NCBI GenBank assembly: GCA_951801675.1
Contig: CATONX010000005.1
Location: 47,842 to 111,841 of the forward strand
Direction of reading: 5' to 3'
Length of the DNA: 64,000 bases
Source of the DNA: an uncultured Eubacteriales bacterium
GTDB taxonomy: Bacteria; Bacillota; Clostridia; Oscillospirales; Acutalibacteraceae
The translations under genes were made by a program, and so were the position numbers. Positions 9,214 to 16,710 of this stretch are shown piece by piece; position 1 is the stretch's first letter, and each line of letters begins with the position of its first letter. Under the pieces are notes generated by a model. It saw only the letters and a list, made by a program, of their open reading frames with translations, ran no database searches and was not told where the DNA came from.

Positions 9214-9814
9214 AAAGAGCGGCGCCCTGTGTATGGCATTTGGCGTTCTTTTGATTGGGGCGGCAATCGCACTGGCGGCATTGAATCAACTGGAGGCGTC
9301 AAATGCCGCCCATGCGGCGAATACGGTTTTGCCGCTGCTGCAGCAGGCGATTGCAGACCGCACGCATACGGAAAAGTCTGAAAGCCCGGATGAGGCGGAC
9401 AAAACTGTGCTGGTAAGGGAGATGACGGAAGTAGAAATCGATGGATACAATTATATCGGCTATCTGTCGATTCCCGCGCTGGAACTGGAGCTGCCGGTGA
9501 TGGCCAACTGGGATTATACGCGGCTAAAAAAGTCCCCCTGCCGGTATTACGGCTCTGTCTTTACGGATAATCTGGTGATTGCTGCCCATAACTACGCCCG
9601 TCATTTCGGAAGTCTTGCCGATTTGCGTATGGGCGATACCGTACGGTTTACGGACATGGACGGGGTGGTTTATACCTACGAGGTCTGCGATTTGGAAACC
9701 CTGCCGCCAACTGCCACGGAAGAAATGCTTCAAAGCGGGTGGGATTTGTCCCTGTATACCTGCACTCTCGGCGGCGGCAGCCGTGTGACCGTGCGCTGTG
9801 AACAAGTGAGCTAA
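9206..9814 (+). CDS. Second sortase of the pilus locus
   Basis: A 202-residue sortase with a single N-terminal membrane helix (about residues 8-26) and no C-terminal helix, unlike the class C enzyme upstream. The catalytic triad is visible as His128 (IAAHNYARH), Cys186 (LYTCTLGGG) and Arg193 (GSRVTVRC). The TCTLGGGSRVTVRC form differs from the TPYGVNTHRLLVRG form of the class C enzyme and points to a different substrate. The likely role is cell-wall anchoring of the finished pilus or attachment of the LIDTG minor pilin. ATG 9206 overlaps the end of the minor pilin gene and GGAGGAAG precedes it. I leave the class open. Confidence 0.85.
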   Translation: MRKKSGALCMAFGVLLIGAAIALAALNQLEASNAAHAANTVLPLLQQAIADRTHTEKSESPDEADKTVLVREMTEVEIDGYNYIGYLSIPALELELPVMANWDYTRLKKSPCRYYGSVFTDNLVIAAHNYARHFGSLADLRMGDTVRFTDMDGVVYTYEVCDLETLPPTATEEMLQSGWDLSLYTCTLGGGSRVTVRCEQVS

Positions 9815-9991
9815 ATATGCAAAACGGTGCAAATATGGCGCTGTGATGTAAAACCCTGCTTCAAAAGCGGTATGGAGTGTTTTTCTCTTGCCCCAAGTCT
9901 TAGGATAAATGCCGCTTATCCCATATAAGGCAAAGCTCAGCAGAGTGATTTCCAACGGATTTTTATTGTTTTTTGCGCTTTGAAAAAAGGC

Positions 9992-10031
9992 AAAAAAATT
10001 GCTCAAACCCTTAAGTATTAAGGGTTTGAGC
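9992..10031 (-). terminator. Rho-independent terminator of tRNA-Leu
   Basis: The 14-base arms GCTCAAACCCTTAA (10001-10014) and TTAAGGGTTTGAGC (10018-10031) are perfectly complementary with a 3-base loop. On the minus strand they are followed by AATTTTTTT. The element starts at the 3' end of the tRNA gene. In the plus direction there is no T-run, so it would not efficiently stop the pilus operon. Confidence 0.85.
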
Positions 10032-10032
10032 A

Positions 10033-10119
10033 TGGTGCGCCCGAGAGGACTTGAACCTCCACCGAGTTGCCCCGACTAGAACCTGAATCTAGCGCGTCTG
10101 CCAATTCCGCCACGAGCGC
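10033..10119 (-). tRNA. tRNA-Leu (anticodon CAG)
   Basis: Read on the minus strand, the 5' arm GCGCTCG pairs with CGGGCGC, followed by an encoded CCA. The anticodon stem CTAGA/TCTAG encloses the loop TTCAGGT, giving anticodon CAG (codon CUG). The GGTTCAAGTCC T-arm and a long variable arm (class II) confirm leucine. It decodes one of the commonest leucine codons in this window. It lies between the pilus operon and dinB. Confidence 0.95.
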
Positions 10120-10227
10120 ATTTTTATTCCCACAGTTTTCATTTTATAAGAAATCTGCTGGAAATTTATCACATCTACAAATTCCGTCTTTTTCTGTTTT
10201 TTGCTTCGGAATTTCGAGTGCTTGATT

Positions 10228-10256
10228 ATTATATCGTAACGACATATGTTTGTCAA
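10228..10256 (-). promoter_or_regulatory. Sigma-A promoter of tRNA-Leu
   Basis: A consensus -35 TTGACA (plus 10251-10256) and -10 TATAAT (plus 10228-10233) are separated by exactly 17 bases. They lie about 100 bases upstream of the tRNA. The match is perfect, as expected for a strongly expressed stable RNA. Confidence 0.85.
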
Positions 10257-10285
10257 CCCCCAATCCGAAAAAATTATCCAGCTTT

Positions 10286-11530
10286 TTATCGCAGGGTTCC
10301 TTCCCTTTGCAGCACGGACGGCGTAGGACTGCAGCCGCTTCTGCCCAGCAGAGAAGCGCGCACCAAGGCCTCTCTTCCATACCTTGCCCGCAGCCGGTCG
10401 GCGTCTTTTGCAAGCCGTTCAAGCCGTTCTTCCCGGACGATCTCCTGGAAAAAGGAAAGCTGCCAGACGGCGCCGTCCTCTACCAGATCGTAGCCCCGAA
10501 TTCCAACTGAACGCACCGTTCGCCCTTTTCCCCAGTGCCAGCGCTGGGAAAAGAGCTGCATGGCGGCCCTGGCCAGCTCCAACGCGTTGCGGGTCGGGGC
10601 TGCCAGCTTTGCCTGGTGCCCTACGGTTGTCAGCATATCGTCCCGGATGTACACCGCGACGGCGCCGGCCAGCAAACCTCGCTCCCGCAGGCGGCGGGAA
10701 ACGTTCTCGCAAAGGAGCAGGAACATGGAAAAGACCGCCTGATCGTCGGTCAAGTCCGCGCCTCCGGTCATAGAGTTGCCCACCGACTTGACCGGCTCTT
10801 CCTCTCCCTCCCTTCGCACCGGCGACGCGTCCCGTCCATTGGCTGTCTGCCAAAGCTGGCCGCCGCATTTGCCCAAAAGCCTTCTCAGAAAGTCAGGCGA
10901 AGCGTTCGCCAAATCCCCCAGGGTAAAGATGCCACCGCCAGCCAGCCGCCTGGCGGTGGCGGGACCGATTCCGATCATCTGCGAACAGGAAAGCGGCCAA
11001 ATCTTCTCTTTAAAATCCGTCCTTTCAATCACCGTCAGGCCGTCCGGCTTCTTTAAATCGCTGCCGAGCTTGGCAAACGGCTTATTGAAGCTGACCCCTA
11101 CCGAGATGGTCAGTCCCGTCTCCTCGCGCACCTGCCGGCGCAGCTTTTCCCCGATTTCTTCCCCTGTGCCAAACAAACGGCGGCTGCCGGTCACGTCCAG
11201 CCAAGCCTCATCCATCCCAAAAGGCTCCACCTGGTCGGTATATTCCCCGTAGATGCTCCGCACCAGCCTGGAAAAGTAGACGTACCGTTCATAATGAGGT
11301 TCACATATGACCAGGTTGGGACACTGGCGTTTGGCCTGCCAAACGGTTTGCGCAGTCTTAATGCCGTACTTCTTCGCTTCCTCACTTTTTGCCAGCACAA
11401 TGCCATGCCGGTCCTCCACGCTGCCGCAAACCGCCACCGCCTTGCCCCTCAGCTCGGGATGATCCTGGCTTTCCACCGAGTAGAAGAAATTATTCAAATC
11501 ACAATGCAAAATGGCCCGTTCCAACGACAT
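10286..11530 (-). CDS. dinB: Y-family DNA polymerase IV
   Basis: A 414-residue error-prone translesion polymerase. The palm/finger part carries the metal-binding Asp11 in HCDLNNFFYSVE and the Asp107-Glu108 pair in FGMDEAWLD. Phe16 is the expected steric-gate position. The helix-hairpin-helix segment (QMIGIGPATARRL) and the little-finger domain (DQAVFSMFLLLCENVSRRL onwards) follow in normal order and the length is usual for the family. Upstream are two LexA-like boxes and a sigma-A promoter, so SOS induction is well supported. It is monocistronic, transcribed towards tRNA-Leu. The start codon has only a weak AGAGGCG ribosome binding site. Confidence 0.95.
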   Translation of the reverse strand: MSLERAILHCDLNNFFYSVESQDHPELRGKAVAVCGSVEDRHGIVLAKSEEAKKYGIKTAQTVWQAKRQCPNLVICEPHYERYVYFSRLVRSIYGEYTDQVEPFGMDEAWLDVTGSRRLFGTGEEIGEKLRRQVREETGLTISVGVSFNKPFAKLGSDLKKPDGLTVIERTDFKEKIWPLSCSQMIGIGPATARRLAGGGIFTLGDLANASPDFLRRLLGKCGGQLWQTANGRDASPVRREGEEEPVKSVGNSMTGGADLTDDQAVFSMFLLLCENVSRRLRERGLLAGAVAVYIRDDMLTTVGHQAKLAAPTRNALELARAAMQLFSQRWHWGKGRTVRSVGIRGYDLVEDGAVWQLSFFQEIVREERLERLAKDADRLRARYGREALVRASLLGRSGCSPTPSVLQREGTLR

Positions 11531-11542
11531 TCGCCTCTTTAT

Positions 11543-11592
11543 CGAACATATATTCTGTTAGTTATTTTAATATAGAACATATGTTTTGTAAA
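11543..11592 (-). promoter_or_regulatory. dinB promoter with two LexA (DinR)-type SOS boxes
   Basis: On the minus strand -35 TTTACA (plus 11587-11592) and -10 TAAAAT (plus 11564-11569) are 17 bases apart. One box, GAACATATGTTT (plus 11575-11586), fills the spacer. A second, GAACATATATTC (plus 11544-11555), covers the predicted transcription start. Both fit the Gram-positive LexA consensus GAAC-N4-GTTC with one change each. Double occupancy would block both polymerase binding and escape. Confidence 0.8.
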
Positions 11593-11795
11593 GTGAAAAT
11601 AACTCCCATTTTTCGAAAGCACCTGCAAGCGCGTATCCGGTTAAAAGAGCTATGCCCTTCTTTCCCCTTCTTTCCCAGCCCTACGCTGAGAAAAGCGGTC
11701 ATACCGCGACGGCCGCATAACGGGACAAGATTGGATTTTCTTCGGCCTGGTCCTTGTTTTCCCGGGAAATACAGGAAGGACTGGCCGCTTACAAG
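11593..11795. other. Intergenic stretch between dinB and rarA without recognised features
   Basis: Together with the dinB promoter this fills a gap of about 310 bases. Apart from the SOS promoter at its left end and the rarA terminator at its right end I see no coding signal, repeat or clear RNA structure. Short reading frames crossing it lack ribosome binding sites. Confidence 0.4.
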
Positions 11796-11831
11796 ACAAA
11801 AACCTCCGGCGATGGATCATCGCCGGAGGTT
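11796..11831 (-). terminator. Terminator of rarA
   Basis: Perfect 13-base arms AACCTCCGGCGAT (11801-11813) and ATCGCCGGAGGTT (11819-11831). On the minus strand the stem is followed by TTTGTC directly after the base-paired TT, giving a short T-run. It lies 10 bases after the rarA stop. Confidence 0.8.
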
Positions 11832-11841
11832 CCTTGCGCTC

Positions 11842-13113
11842 TTATTCGTTTTTGCCCTTAATCAGGTCCCAATAGGCCTTGGCGGCCTGCTCGGTCTTAT
11901 TGTCCCCAAACTGGTAATAGCGGGTTCCCTGCAGCTCATCGGGGAGATACTGCTGCTTGAGCCAGTGATTGGGATACTCATGGGGATAGTGGTAGGTAAG
12001 CCCGCGGCCCAGCTTTTTGGCGCCTTCGTAGCCGGTCCCCCGCAGGTAAGCGGGGATGTCTCCGGTCTTTCCCGCTTTTACGTCCGCCATGGCGGCGTTG
12101 ATGCCGTTGTAGGCGGAGTTGGACTTTGGCGCGGTGCACACCAGCACCACCGCGTCGGCCAGCGGAATGCGCGCTTCCGGCAAACCCACCATCATGGCCG
12201 CGTCGATACAGGCCTTGACCACGGCAATGCCCATGGGGTAGGCAAGCCCCATATCCTCGCAGGCGCACACCATCAGACGACGACAGGCGCTGGGCAGGTC
12301 TCCCGCTTCCAGCAGCCGTGCCAGATAGTGGAGCGCCGCGTCCGGATCGGACCCGCGCAAAGACTTCTGGTAAGCGGAAAGAATGTCGTAATGGGAGTCG
12401 TCCTCCCGGTCGTAACGCATGGCGCTGCGCTGGGAAAGCTGGCTTGCCTGCTCGAGCGTGATGCGCCGCGCACCTTCCCCGGCCGGAGCGGAAAGGACGC
12501 AAAGCTCCACCGCGTTGATAGCCTTGCGCACGTCCCCGCCGCAGGAAGCGGCGATGTGGGCCATTGCCTCGTCCTCCGCCTTAATTTTCCCGCCCGACTC
12601 TTCCTCCAGAAATGCCACCGCCCGGCGGACCGCCTTTTCGATTTCTCCGGCGGATACGGGCTTGAACTCAAACACCGTCGAACGGCTCAAAATGGCGTTA
12701 TACACATAAAAGTAGGGGTTTTCAGTGGTGGAGGCGATGAGGGTGATGCGGCCGTTTTCAATGTGCTCAAGAAGGGTCTGCTGCTGCTTTTTGTTGAAGT
12801 ACTGGATTTCATCCAGGTACAGCAAAATTCCGTTTGGCGCGGCCAGGGTATCCACCTCCCCTACCAGCGCCTTGATGTCGGCGGTGGAAGCGGTGGTGGC
12901 GTTCATCTTATGCAAGGTACGGTTGGTGGTACGGGCGATGACCGAAGCAACGGTAGTTTTACCGATACCGGAAGGGCCGTAGAAAATCATGTTGGGAAGC
13001 TGGCCCGATTCGATGATCCGCCGAAGCACCTTGCCCTTTCCCAGCAGATGCGTTTGACCCACCACGTCGTCCAGGGTCGTCGGACGCATCCGGTCCGCCA
13101 GAGGCGCTTTCAT
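11842..13113 (-). CDS. rarA: Replication-associated recombination protein A (RarA/MgsA AAA+ ATPase)
   Basis: A 423-residue AAA+ ATPase of the clamp-loader-like RarA/WRNIP1 family that acts at stalled replication forks and interacts with SSB. The Walker A motif GPSGIGKTT is at residues 46-54, Walker B LLYLDEIQ around 98-104, and sensor 1 follows in IASTTENP. The C-terminal helical and MgsA tetramerisation domain (QKSLRGSDPDAALHYLARLL) is complete. Length and order are standard. It sits downstream of glyA and a decayed gene and has its own terminator. Regulation is not evident, but the neighbouring dinB makes this a small DNA-stress neighbourhood. Confidence 0.95.
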   Translation of the reverse strand: MKAPLADRMRPTTLDDVVGQTHLLGKGKVLRRIIESGQLPNMIFYGPSGIGKTTVASVIARTTNRTLHKMNATTASTADIKALVGEVDTLAAPNGILLYLDEIQYFNKKQQQTLLEHIENGRITLIASTTENPYFYVYNAILSRSTVFEFKPVSAGEIEKAVRRAVAFLEEESGGKIKAEDEAMAHIAASCGGDVRKAINAVELCVLSAPAGEGARRITLEQASQLSQRSAMRYDREDDSHYDILSAYQKSLRGSDPDAALHYLARLLEAGDLPSACRRLMVCACEDMGLAYPMGIAVVKACIDAAMMVGLPEARIPLADAVVLVCTAPKSNSAYNGINAAMADVKAGKTGDIPAYLRGTGYEGAKKLGRGLTYHYPHEYPNHWLKQQYLPDELQGTRYYQFGDNKTEQAAKAYWDLIKGKNE

Positions 13114-13234
13114 ACTGCCACATCCTTTTCGTCAGATTGTTTTCTTGTTATTTTACCACAAGTGAGGCAGGATGGACAGGACCCGCGCAACTTTTTGAGT
13201 TTTTCTCCTGTGTTCCAGGTAAAAAGGCTGCTTT

Positions 13235-13611
13235 TTATTCGCCGCCGCAGTACGCCCGGTAATGGGATTGGTTGCTGCAATACTCCCACTATTTTTCGAT
13301 GCCCCATTCCCGGATCCATTCGTTCCCCTTGCGTCACTGCTCATAGACTTCCCGCTCAAAAAGCTCCTTGGGTTTTTCGCAGGGAAACGCGTCGCATAAC
13401 GGGACAGCTCTGCCCGCACCTGTAAAAACCGCTGCGCATAGTCCTGCTCCTCCTTTTTTGGAAGATGCCTTTGATAAAATTCGGCAAGGTCTTGGGTACA
13501 ATGGAGCAGCTCTTTCGAGAGCGCGGCGATGACGCCCTTCTCATAGGCGCTGCATGTGTAACAAAGCAGCGAACAAGGCGCAATTTGGTCCCGTAATTCC
13601 TCCCGTTTCAC
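13235..13611 (-). pseudogene. Decayed DUF3795-family gene (deletion/frameshift plus internal stop)
   Basis: The frame beginning at 13611 encodes MKREELRDQIAPCSLLCYTC followed by SAYEKGVIAALSKELLHC, the start of a Cys-rich DUF3795-type protein. After LSRYATRFP this frame becomes low-complexity sequence. In another frame the same DNA reads CDAFPCEKPKELFEREVYEQ, a TGA stop, then RKGNEWIREWGIEKYWEYCS and a final CGGE before TAA at 13235. That is the expected C-terminal half of the family. The central Cys motif region between the two halves is missing. The gene has therefore suffered a deletion/frameshift and a nonsense change (TGA where TGG would give Trp). A 152-residue product ending at 13153 is still translatable but would be aberrant. 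Confidence 0.75.
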
Positions 13612-13769
13612 TCCTTCACCCTTTCCGGTCCCTTTTCTAATTCAAAACCACTTGTAACCGATTGGTTTGCACAAACCCCAGAGGGGGCAGTACTTGCTGA
13701 CCCCTGGAAGGGGGTACTGAGGATTTGCCGTCGCATCACTGTCGCAGGCAGCCGTTGAAGGCGATAATA

Positions 13770-13800
13770 GAAAGAGGCCGCCCGAAATCGGGCGGCCTTT
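13770..13800 (-). terminator. Terminator of glyA
   Basis: The 11-base arms AGGCCGCCCGA (13775-13785) and TCGGGCGGCCT (13788-13798) are perfectly complementary. On the minus strand the stem is followed by CTTTCTATT, a moderately T-rich tail. It lies just after the glyA stop. Confidence 0.75.
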
Positions 13801-13811
13801 CTTGTTTCGGA

Positions 13812-15062
13812 TTAATAAAGCGGATATTTGGCGCACAGCTCGGTAACGCCTTTGCGGATGGAATCGGCGGAGTTCTCGAAGTCGTTGATGGCAAGCGCGA
13901 TGTACTCCGCGATCTTGTCCATATCCTCCACGCCCAGGCCGCGGCTGGTGGCGGCGGGCGTGCCTATGCGGATGCCGCTGGTAATAAAGGGGCTGCGGGG
14001 CTCGTTGGGAATGGTGTTCTTATTGACGGTGATGTACACCTCGTCGAGCCGGTGCTCGAGCTCCTTGCCGGTCACGTCCAGGTCACGCAGGTCCACAAGC
14101 ATCAGATGGTTGTCGGTGCCGCCGGAAACCAGCTTGACGCCCCGGTTCAAAAGGCCCTTGGCCAGCGCCGCGGCGTTGTCCACCACGTTCTTGGCGTACT
14201 GCTTGAATTCGGGCTTCAGCGCCTCGCCGAAGCAGACGGCCTTGGCGGCGATGATGTGCATCAGCGGGCCGCCCTGGGTGCCCGGGAACACGGCTTTATT
14301 GATCGCCTTGGCATACTCTTCCTTACAGAGAATCATGCCGCCGCGGGGGCCGCGCAGGGTCTTATGGGTGGTGGTGGTGACGATGTCCGCATAGGGTACG
14401 GGGCTGGGATGCTGGCCGCCTGCCACCAGGCCCGCGATGTGGGCCATGTCCACCATAAAGAGGGCGCCCACCTTCTTGGCAATGTCGCTGATGCGCTCAA
14501 AGTCGATGATGCGGGGATAAGCGCTGGCGCCCGCCACGATCATCTTGGGCTTCACCTCTTTGGCCTGGGCATAAAGCTTGTCGTAATCAATGGTGTGGGT
14601 AACCTCGTCCACCCCGTAGGAAACAAAGTTATAGTAGCTGCCGGACATGTTCACCGGGGAGCCGTGGGTCAAATGACCGCCCTCCGCCAGGCTCATGCCC
14701 AGCACCGTGTCGCCGGGTTTGAGCATGGAGAAATAAACCGCCAGGTTCGCCTGGGCGCCGGAATGGGGCTGGACATTGGCGTGCTCGGCACCGAAGAGCT
14801 CCTTGGCCCGCTCGATGGCGATGTTCTCGACGATGTCCACGTCCTCACAGCCGCCGTAGTACCGCTTGCCGGGATAGCCCTCGGCGTACTTGTTGGTCAG
14901 CACGCTGCCCATAGCTGCCATGACCGCTGGGGAAACGATGTTCTCCGATGCGATCAGCTCAATGTTGCGGCGCTGGCGCTTAAGCTCCAGGTTCATCGCC
15001 TCGCCTACCTGCGGGTCCGTGTTCGTTACAAACCCAATGGTGTCCATCATGTTATCAAACAT
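13812..15062 (-). CDS. glyA: Serine hydroxymethyltransferase
   Basis: A 416-residue PLP enzyme that interconverts serine and glycine with tetrahydrofolate, the main source of one-carbon units. These are needed by the purN and purH steps encoded further along. The N-terminal motif [12 protein letters not shown], the PLP-lysine motif [14 protein letters not shown] and the substrate motif [14 protein letters not shown] are all present. The start at 15062 is set by GGAAAGGAAG about 8 bases upstream; the frame stays open further upstream but into unrelated sequence. It is monocistronic with its own promoter and terminator. The leader of about 90 bases shows no known riboswitch to my eye. Confidence 0.97.
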   Translation of the reverse strand: MFDNMMDTIGFVTNTDPQVGEAMNLELKRQRRNIELIASENIVSPAVMAAMGSVLTNKYAEGYPGKRYYGGCEDVDIVENIAIERAKELFGAEHANVQPHSGAQANLAVYFSMLKPGDTVLGMSLAEGGHLTHGSPVNMSGSYYNFVSYGVDEVTHTIDYDKLYAQAKEVKPKMIVAGASAYPRIIDFERISDIAKKVGALFMVDMAHIAGLVAGGQHPSPVPYADIVTTTTHKTLRGPRGGMILCKEEYAKAINKAVFPGTQGGPLMHIIAAKAVCFGEALKPEFKQYAKNVVDNAAALAKGLLNRGVKLVSGGTDNHLMLVDLRDLDVTGKELEHRLDEVYITVNKNTIPNEPRSPFITSGIRIGTPAATSRGLGVEDMDKIAEYIALAINDFENSADSIRKGVTELCAKYPLY

Positions 15063-15158
15063 AGTCGTGACTTCCTTTCCACTTCTTGCGTTTGGCGTTT
15101 CCTCTGCCCGCTCCCACTTCCTGCGGGCTCCTTGGAAGGTGGGACAATATTGCTTTTT

Positions 15159-15187
15159 ATTATACACACAATCCAATAAAAACACAA
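15159..15187 (-). promoter_or_regulatory. Sigma-A promoter of glyA
   Basis: On the minus strand -35 TTGTGT (plus 15182-15187) and -10 TATAAT (plus 15159-15164) are spaced by 17 bases. It gives a leader of about 90 bases. Confidence 0.65.
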
Positions 15188-15303
15188 GTACCGCCCCTTT
15201 TCTTTTCCCCCTGCCCCGCACCCCTTCAGGCGCTGCGCATACCATAGAAATGGGCGTTTTTATGCAGGGCCCTTTTGCATCACATATAAGGAGTGGCTGC
15301 TCG

Positions 15304-16191
15304 ATGAAACCCAATCCCTCCTGCACCCATATTGCCAACGTCACCTCCGCCGTGACCATCGCTGTCAATTTCCTGCTTAGCGCATTTAAATTCTTAGCCG
15401 GCATTCTGGGCCAATCGTCGGCCATGCTTTCCGACGCGGTGCATTCCGCTTCCGACGTGCTGAGCACTTTTGTGGTCTTAATCGGGGTAAACCTTTCTCA
15501 CAGGAAGGCGGACAAAGGCCATCCCTACGGCCACGAACGCATCGAATGCATCGCTTCCTTCGTGCTGGCGGGAATGCTTTTCGTCACCACCTTCGGCATC
15601 GGCGCAAAGGCGGTGGAACATATCGCGCTTTTGGCCCAAGGCGGCGCCATCCCCGTTCCGGGCGGGATCGCGCTTGTGGCGGCCGTCGTCTCCATTGTGG
15701 TCAAGGAATGGATGTTTTGGTACACACGGGCGGCGGCGCGCAAGATAAAGTCGGGCGCGCTGATGGCAGACGCCTGGCATCACCGCAGCGACGCCTTATC
15801 CTCCATCGGCAGCCTCATCGGGGTAGGCGGGGCCATGCTGGGATTCCCCATCTTCGACCCCATCGCTTCCCTGCTCATCTGCCTGCTCTTGGCCAAAACC
15901 GCCTTCTCCATCGCAAGGGAAGCGGCCGGTCAGCTCATCGACAAGGCCGCCGACGAGGAAACGGTGGCACGCATTGCCCGGGAGGTGTGCCAGTGTGACG
16001 GGGTTTTGCGCATTGACGATCTGAAAACCCGTCTTTACGCAAACGGCATGTATGTAGACGTGGAAATTGCGGCCGACGGGCATCTTTCCCTGAAGGAAGC
16101 CCACGCCATCGCCGAGGAGGTGCACCAGCGCATCGAACACGCCTTCAACGGAGTCAAGCACTGCATGGTGCACGTCAACCCCGATTTCTGA
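15304..16191 (+). CDS. Cation diffusion facilitator (CDF) family metal efflux protein
   Basis: A 295-residue inner-membrane metal/proton antiporter. CDF signatures are visible: [12 protein letters not shown] in the second helix, HPYGHERIE in the cytoplasmic loop and [12 protein letters not shown] in the fifth helix. The HSxxD and HxxSD metal-site pattern suggests Zn/Mn/Fe-type divalent metals, but specificity cannot be read from sequence alone. Six membrane helices are followed by a cytoplasmic ferredoxin-like domain ending [10 protein letters not shown]. The ATG at 15304 has AAGGAG 10 bases upstream; an upstream in-frame ATG at 15250 is possible. It is divergent from glyA. Confidence 0.9.
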   Translation: MKPNPSCTHIANVTSAVTIAVNFLLSAFKFLAGILGQSSAMLSDAVHSASDVLSTFVVLIGVNLSHRKADKGHPYGHERIECIASFVLAGMLFVTTFGIGAKAVEHIALLAQGGAIPVPGGIALVAAVVSIVVKEWMFWYTRAAARKIKSGALMADAWHHRSDALSSIGSLIGVGGAMLGFPIFDPIASLLICLLLAKTAFSIAREAAGQLIDKAADEETVARIAREVCQCDGVLRIDDLKTRLYANGMYVDVEIAADGHLSLKEAHAIAEEVHQRIEHAFNGVKHCMVHVNPDF

Positions 16192-16251
16192 CAAGATTGA
16201 CGGCTATCCCACCTTTTTATCGCATATACTGAGAAAAGGAGGCGATGGGAA

Positions 16252-16560
16252 ATGCATTGTAGAATCTCCGACCTGCGCTGCAAGGAAGTGGTCAACATCA
16301 AGACCGGCACCAAAATCGGGATGGTGTGCGACGTGGCGGTGGACACCTGCAACGCCACGATCCTGTCCATCATTGTCTACGGCCGGTGCAAGTTCTTCGG
16401 CCTGTTGGGGCGGGAGGACGATATTGTCATTCCCTGGTGCGACATCAACATCATCGGCCGGGACACCGTCCTGGTTAATTTCAACGAACGTCCCTGCCGC
16501 AAGAAAAAACGCAAGGGAGTTTTCCGCAACGCCTTCAAGGGACTGATGGGAAACGACTGA
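16252..16560 (+). CDS. YlmC/YmxH family PRC-barrel sporulation protein
   Basis: A 102-residue protein with a single PRC-barrel domain opening MHCRISDLRCKEVVNIKTG. The length and the lines IGMVCDVAVD and IPWCDINIIG are typical of the YlmC/YmxH family found in endospore formers. In Bacillus the family is linked to sporulation but the biochemical role is unclear. A strong AAAGGAGG site precedes the start. The sequence CATATACT about 10 bases further upstream resembles the -10 of forespore sigma factors, but no convincing -35 is visible. The C terminus is strongly basic (CRKKKRKGVFRNAFKG). Confidence 0.85.
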   Translation: MHCRISDLRCKEVVNIKTGTKIGMVCDVAVDTCNATILSIIVYGRCKFFGLLGREDDIVIPWCDINIIGRDTVLVNFNERPCRKKKRKGVFRNAFKGLMGND

Positions 16561-16574
16561 GCGGACGATTTGGC

Positions 16575-16602
16575 TTGCAATAATTCCTGCGGCTGATATA
16601 AT
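16575..16602 (+). promoter_or_regulatory. Extended -10 sigma-A promoter of ugd
   Basis: -35 TTGCAA (16575-16580) and -10 TATAAT (16597-16602) are spaced by 16 bases, with the extended-10 TGA immediately before the -10. It yields a leader of about 100 bases that contains a long dyad. Confidence 0.65.
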
Positions 16603-16631
16603 AATAGAATGGAAAGGGTAAAATTTAGGTG

Positions 16632-16680
16632 CATTCGGTACAAAAATGGGGGAATTCGTCCATTTTTTGGGGTACGAATG
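16632..16680 (+). promoter_or_regulatory. Nested stem-loop in the ugd leader
   Basis: An outer pair CATTCGGTAC (16632-16641) / GTACGAATG (16672-16680) and an inner pair AAAAATGG (16642-16649) / CCATTTTT (16660-16667) are nested with a small asymmetric bulge. The structure lies between the promoter and the ribosome binding site of ugd. It is not followed by a T-run. It could be an operator or an mRNA leader structure. I do not recognise it as a known riboswitch. Confidence 0.5.
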
Positions 16681-16710
16681 GGTCAATTCTAAAAAGAACG
16701 GATGTTTTGT

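Noticed and set aside
11389..13425. Long open frame (678 codons) antisense to rarA
   Set aside because: It spans the dinB promoter, the rarA terminator and the rarA coding region. The translation is low complexity and unlike any protein, whereas RarA is unmistakable.
15063..15467. Upstream extension of glyA to give a 551-residue protein
   Set aside because: The added sequence crosses the promoter and leader and is not part of the SHMT family. A good ribosome binding site supports 15062.
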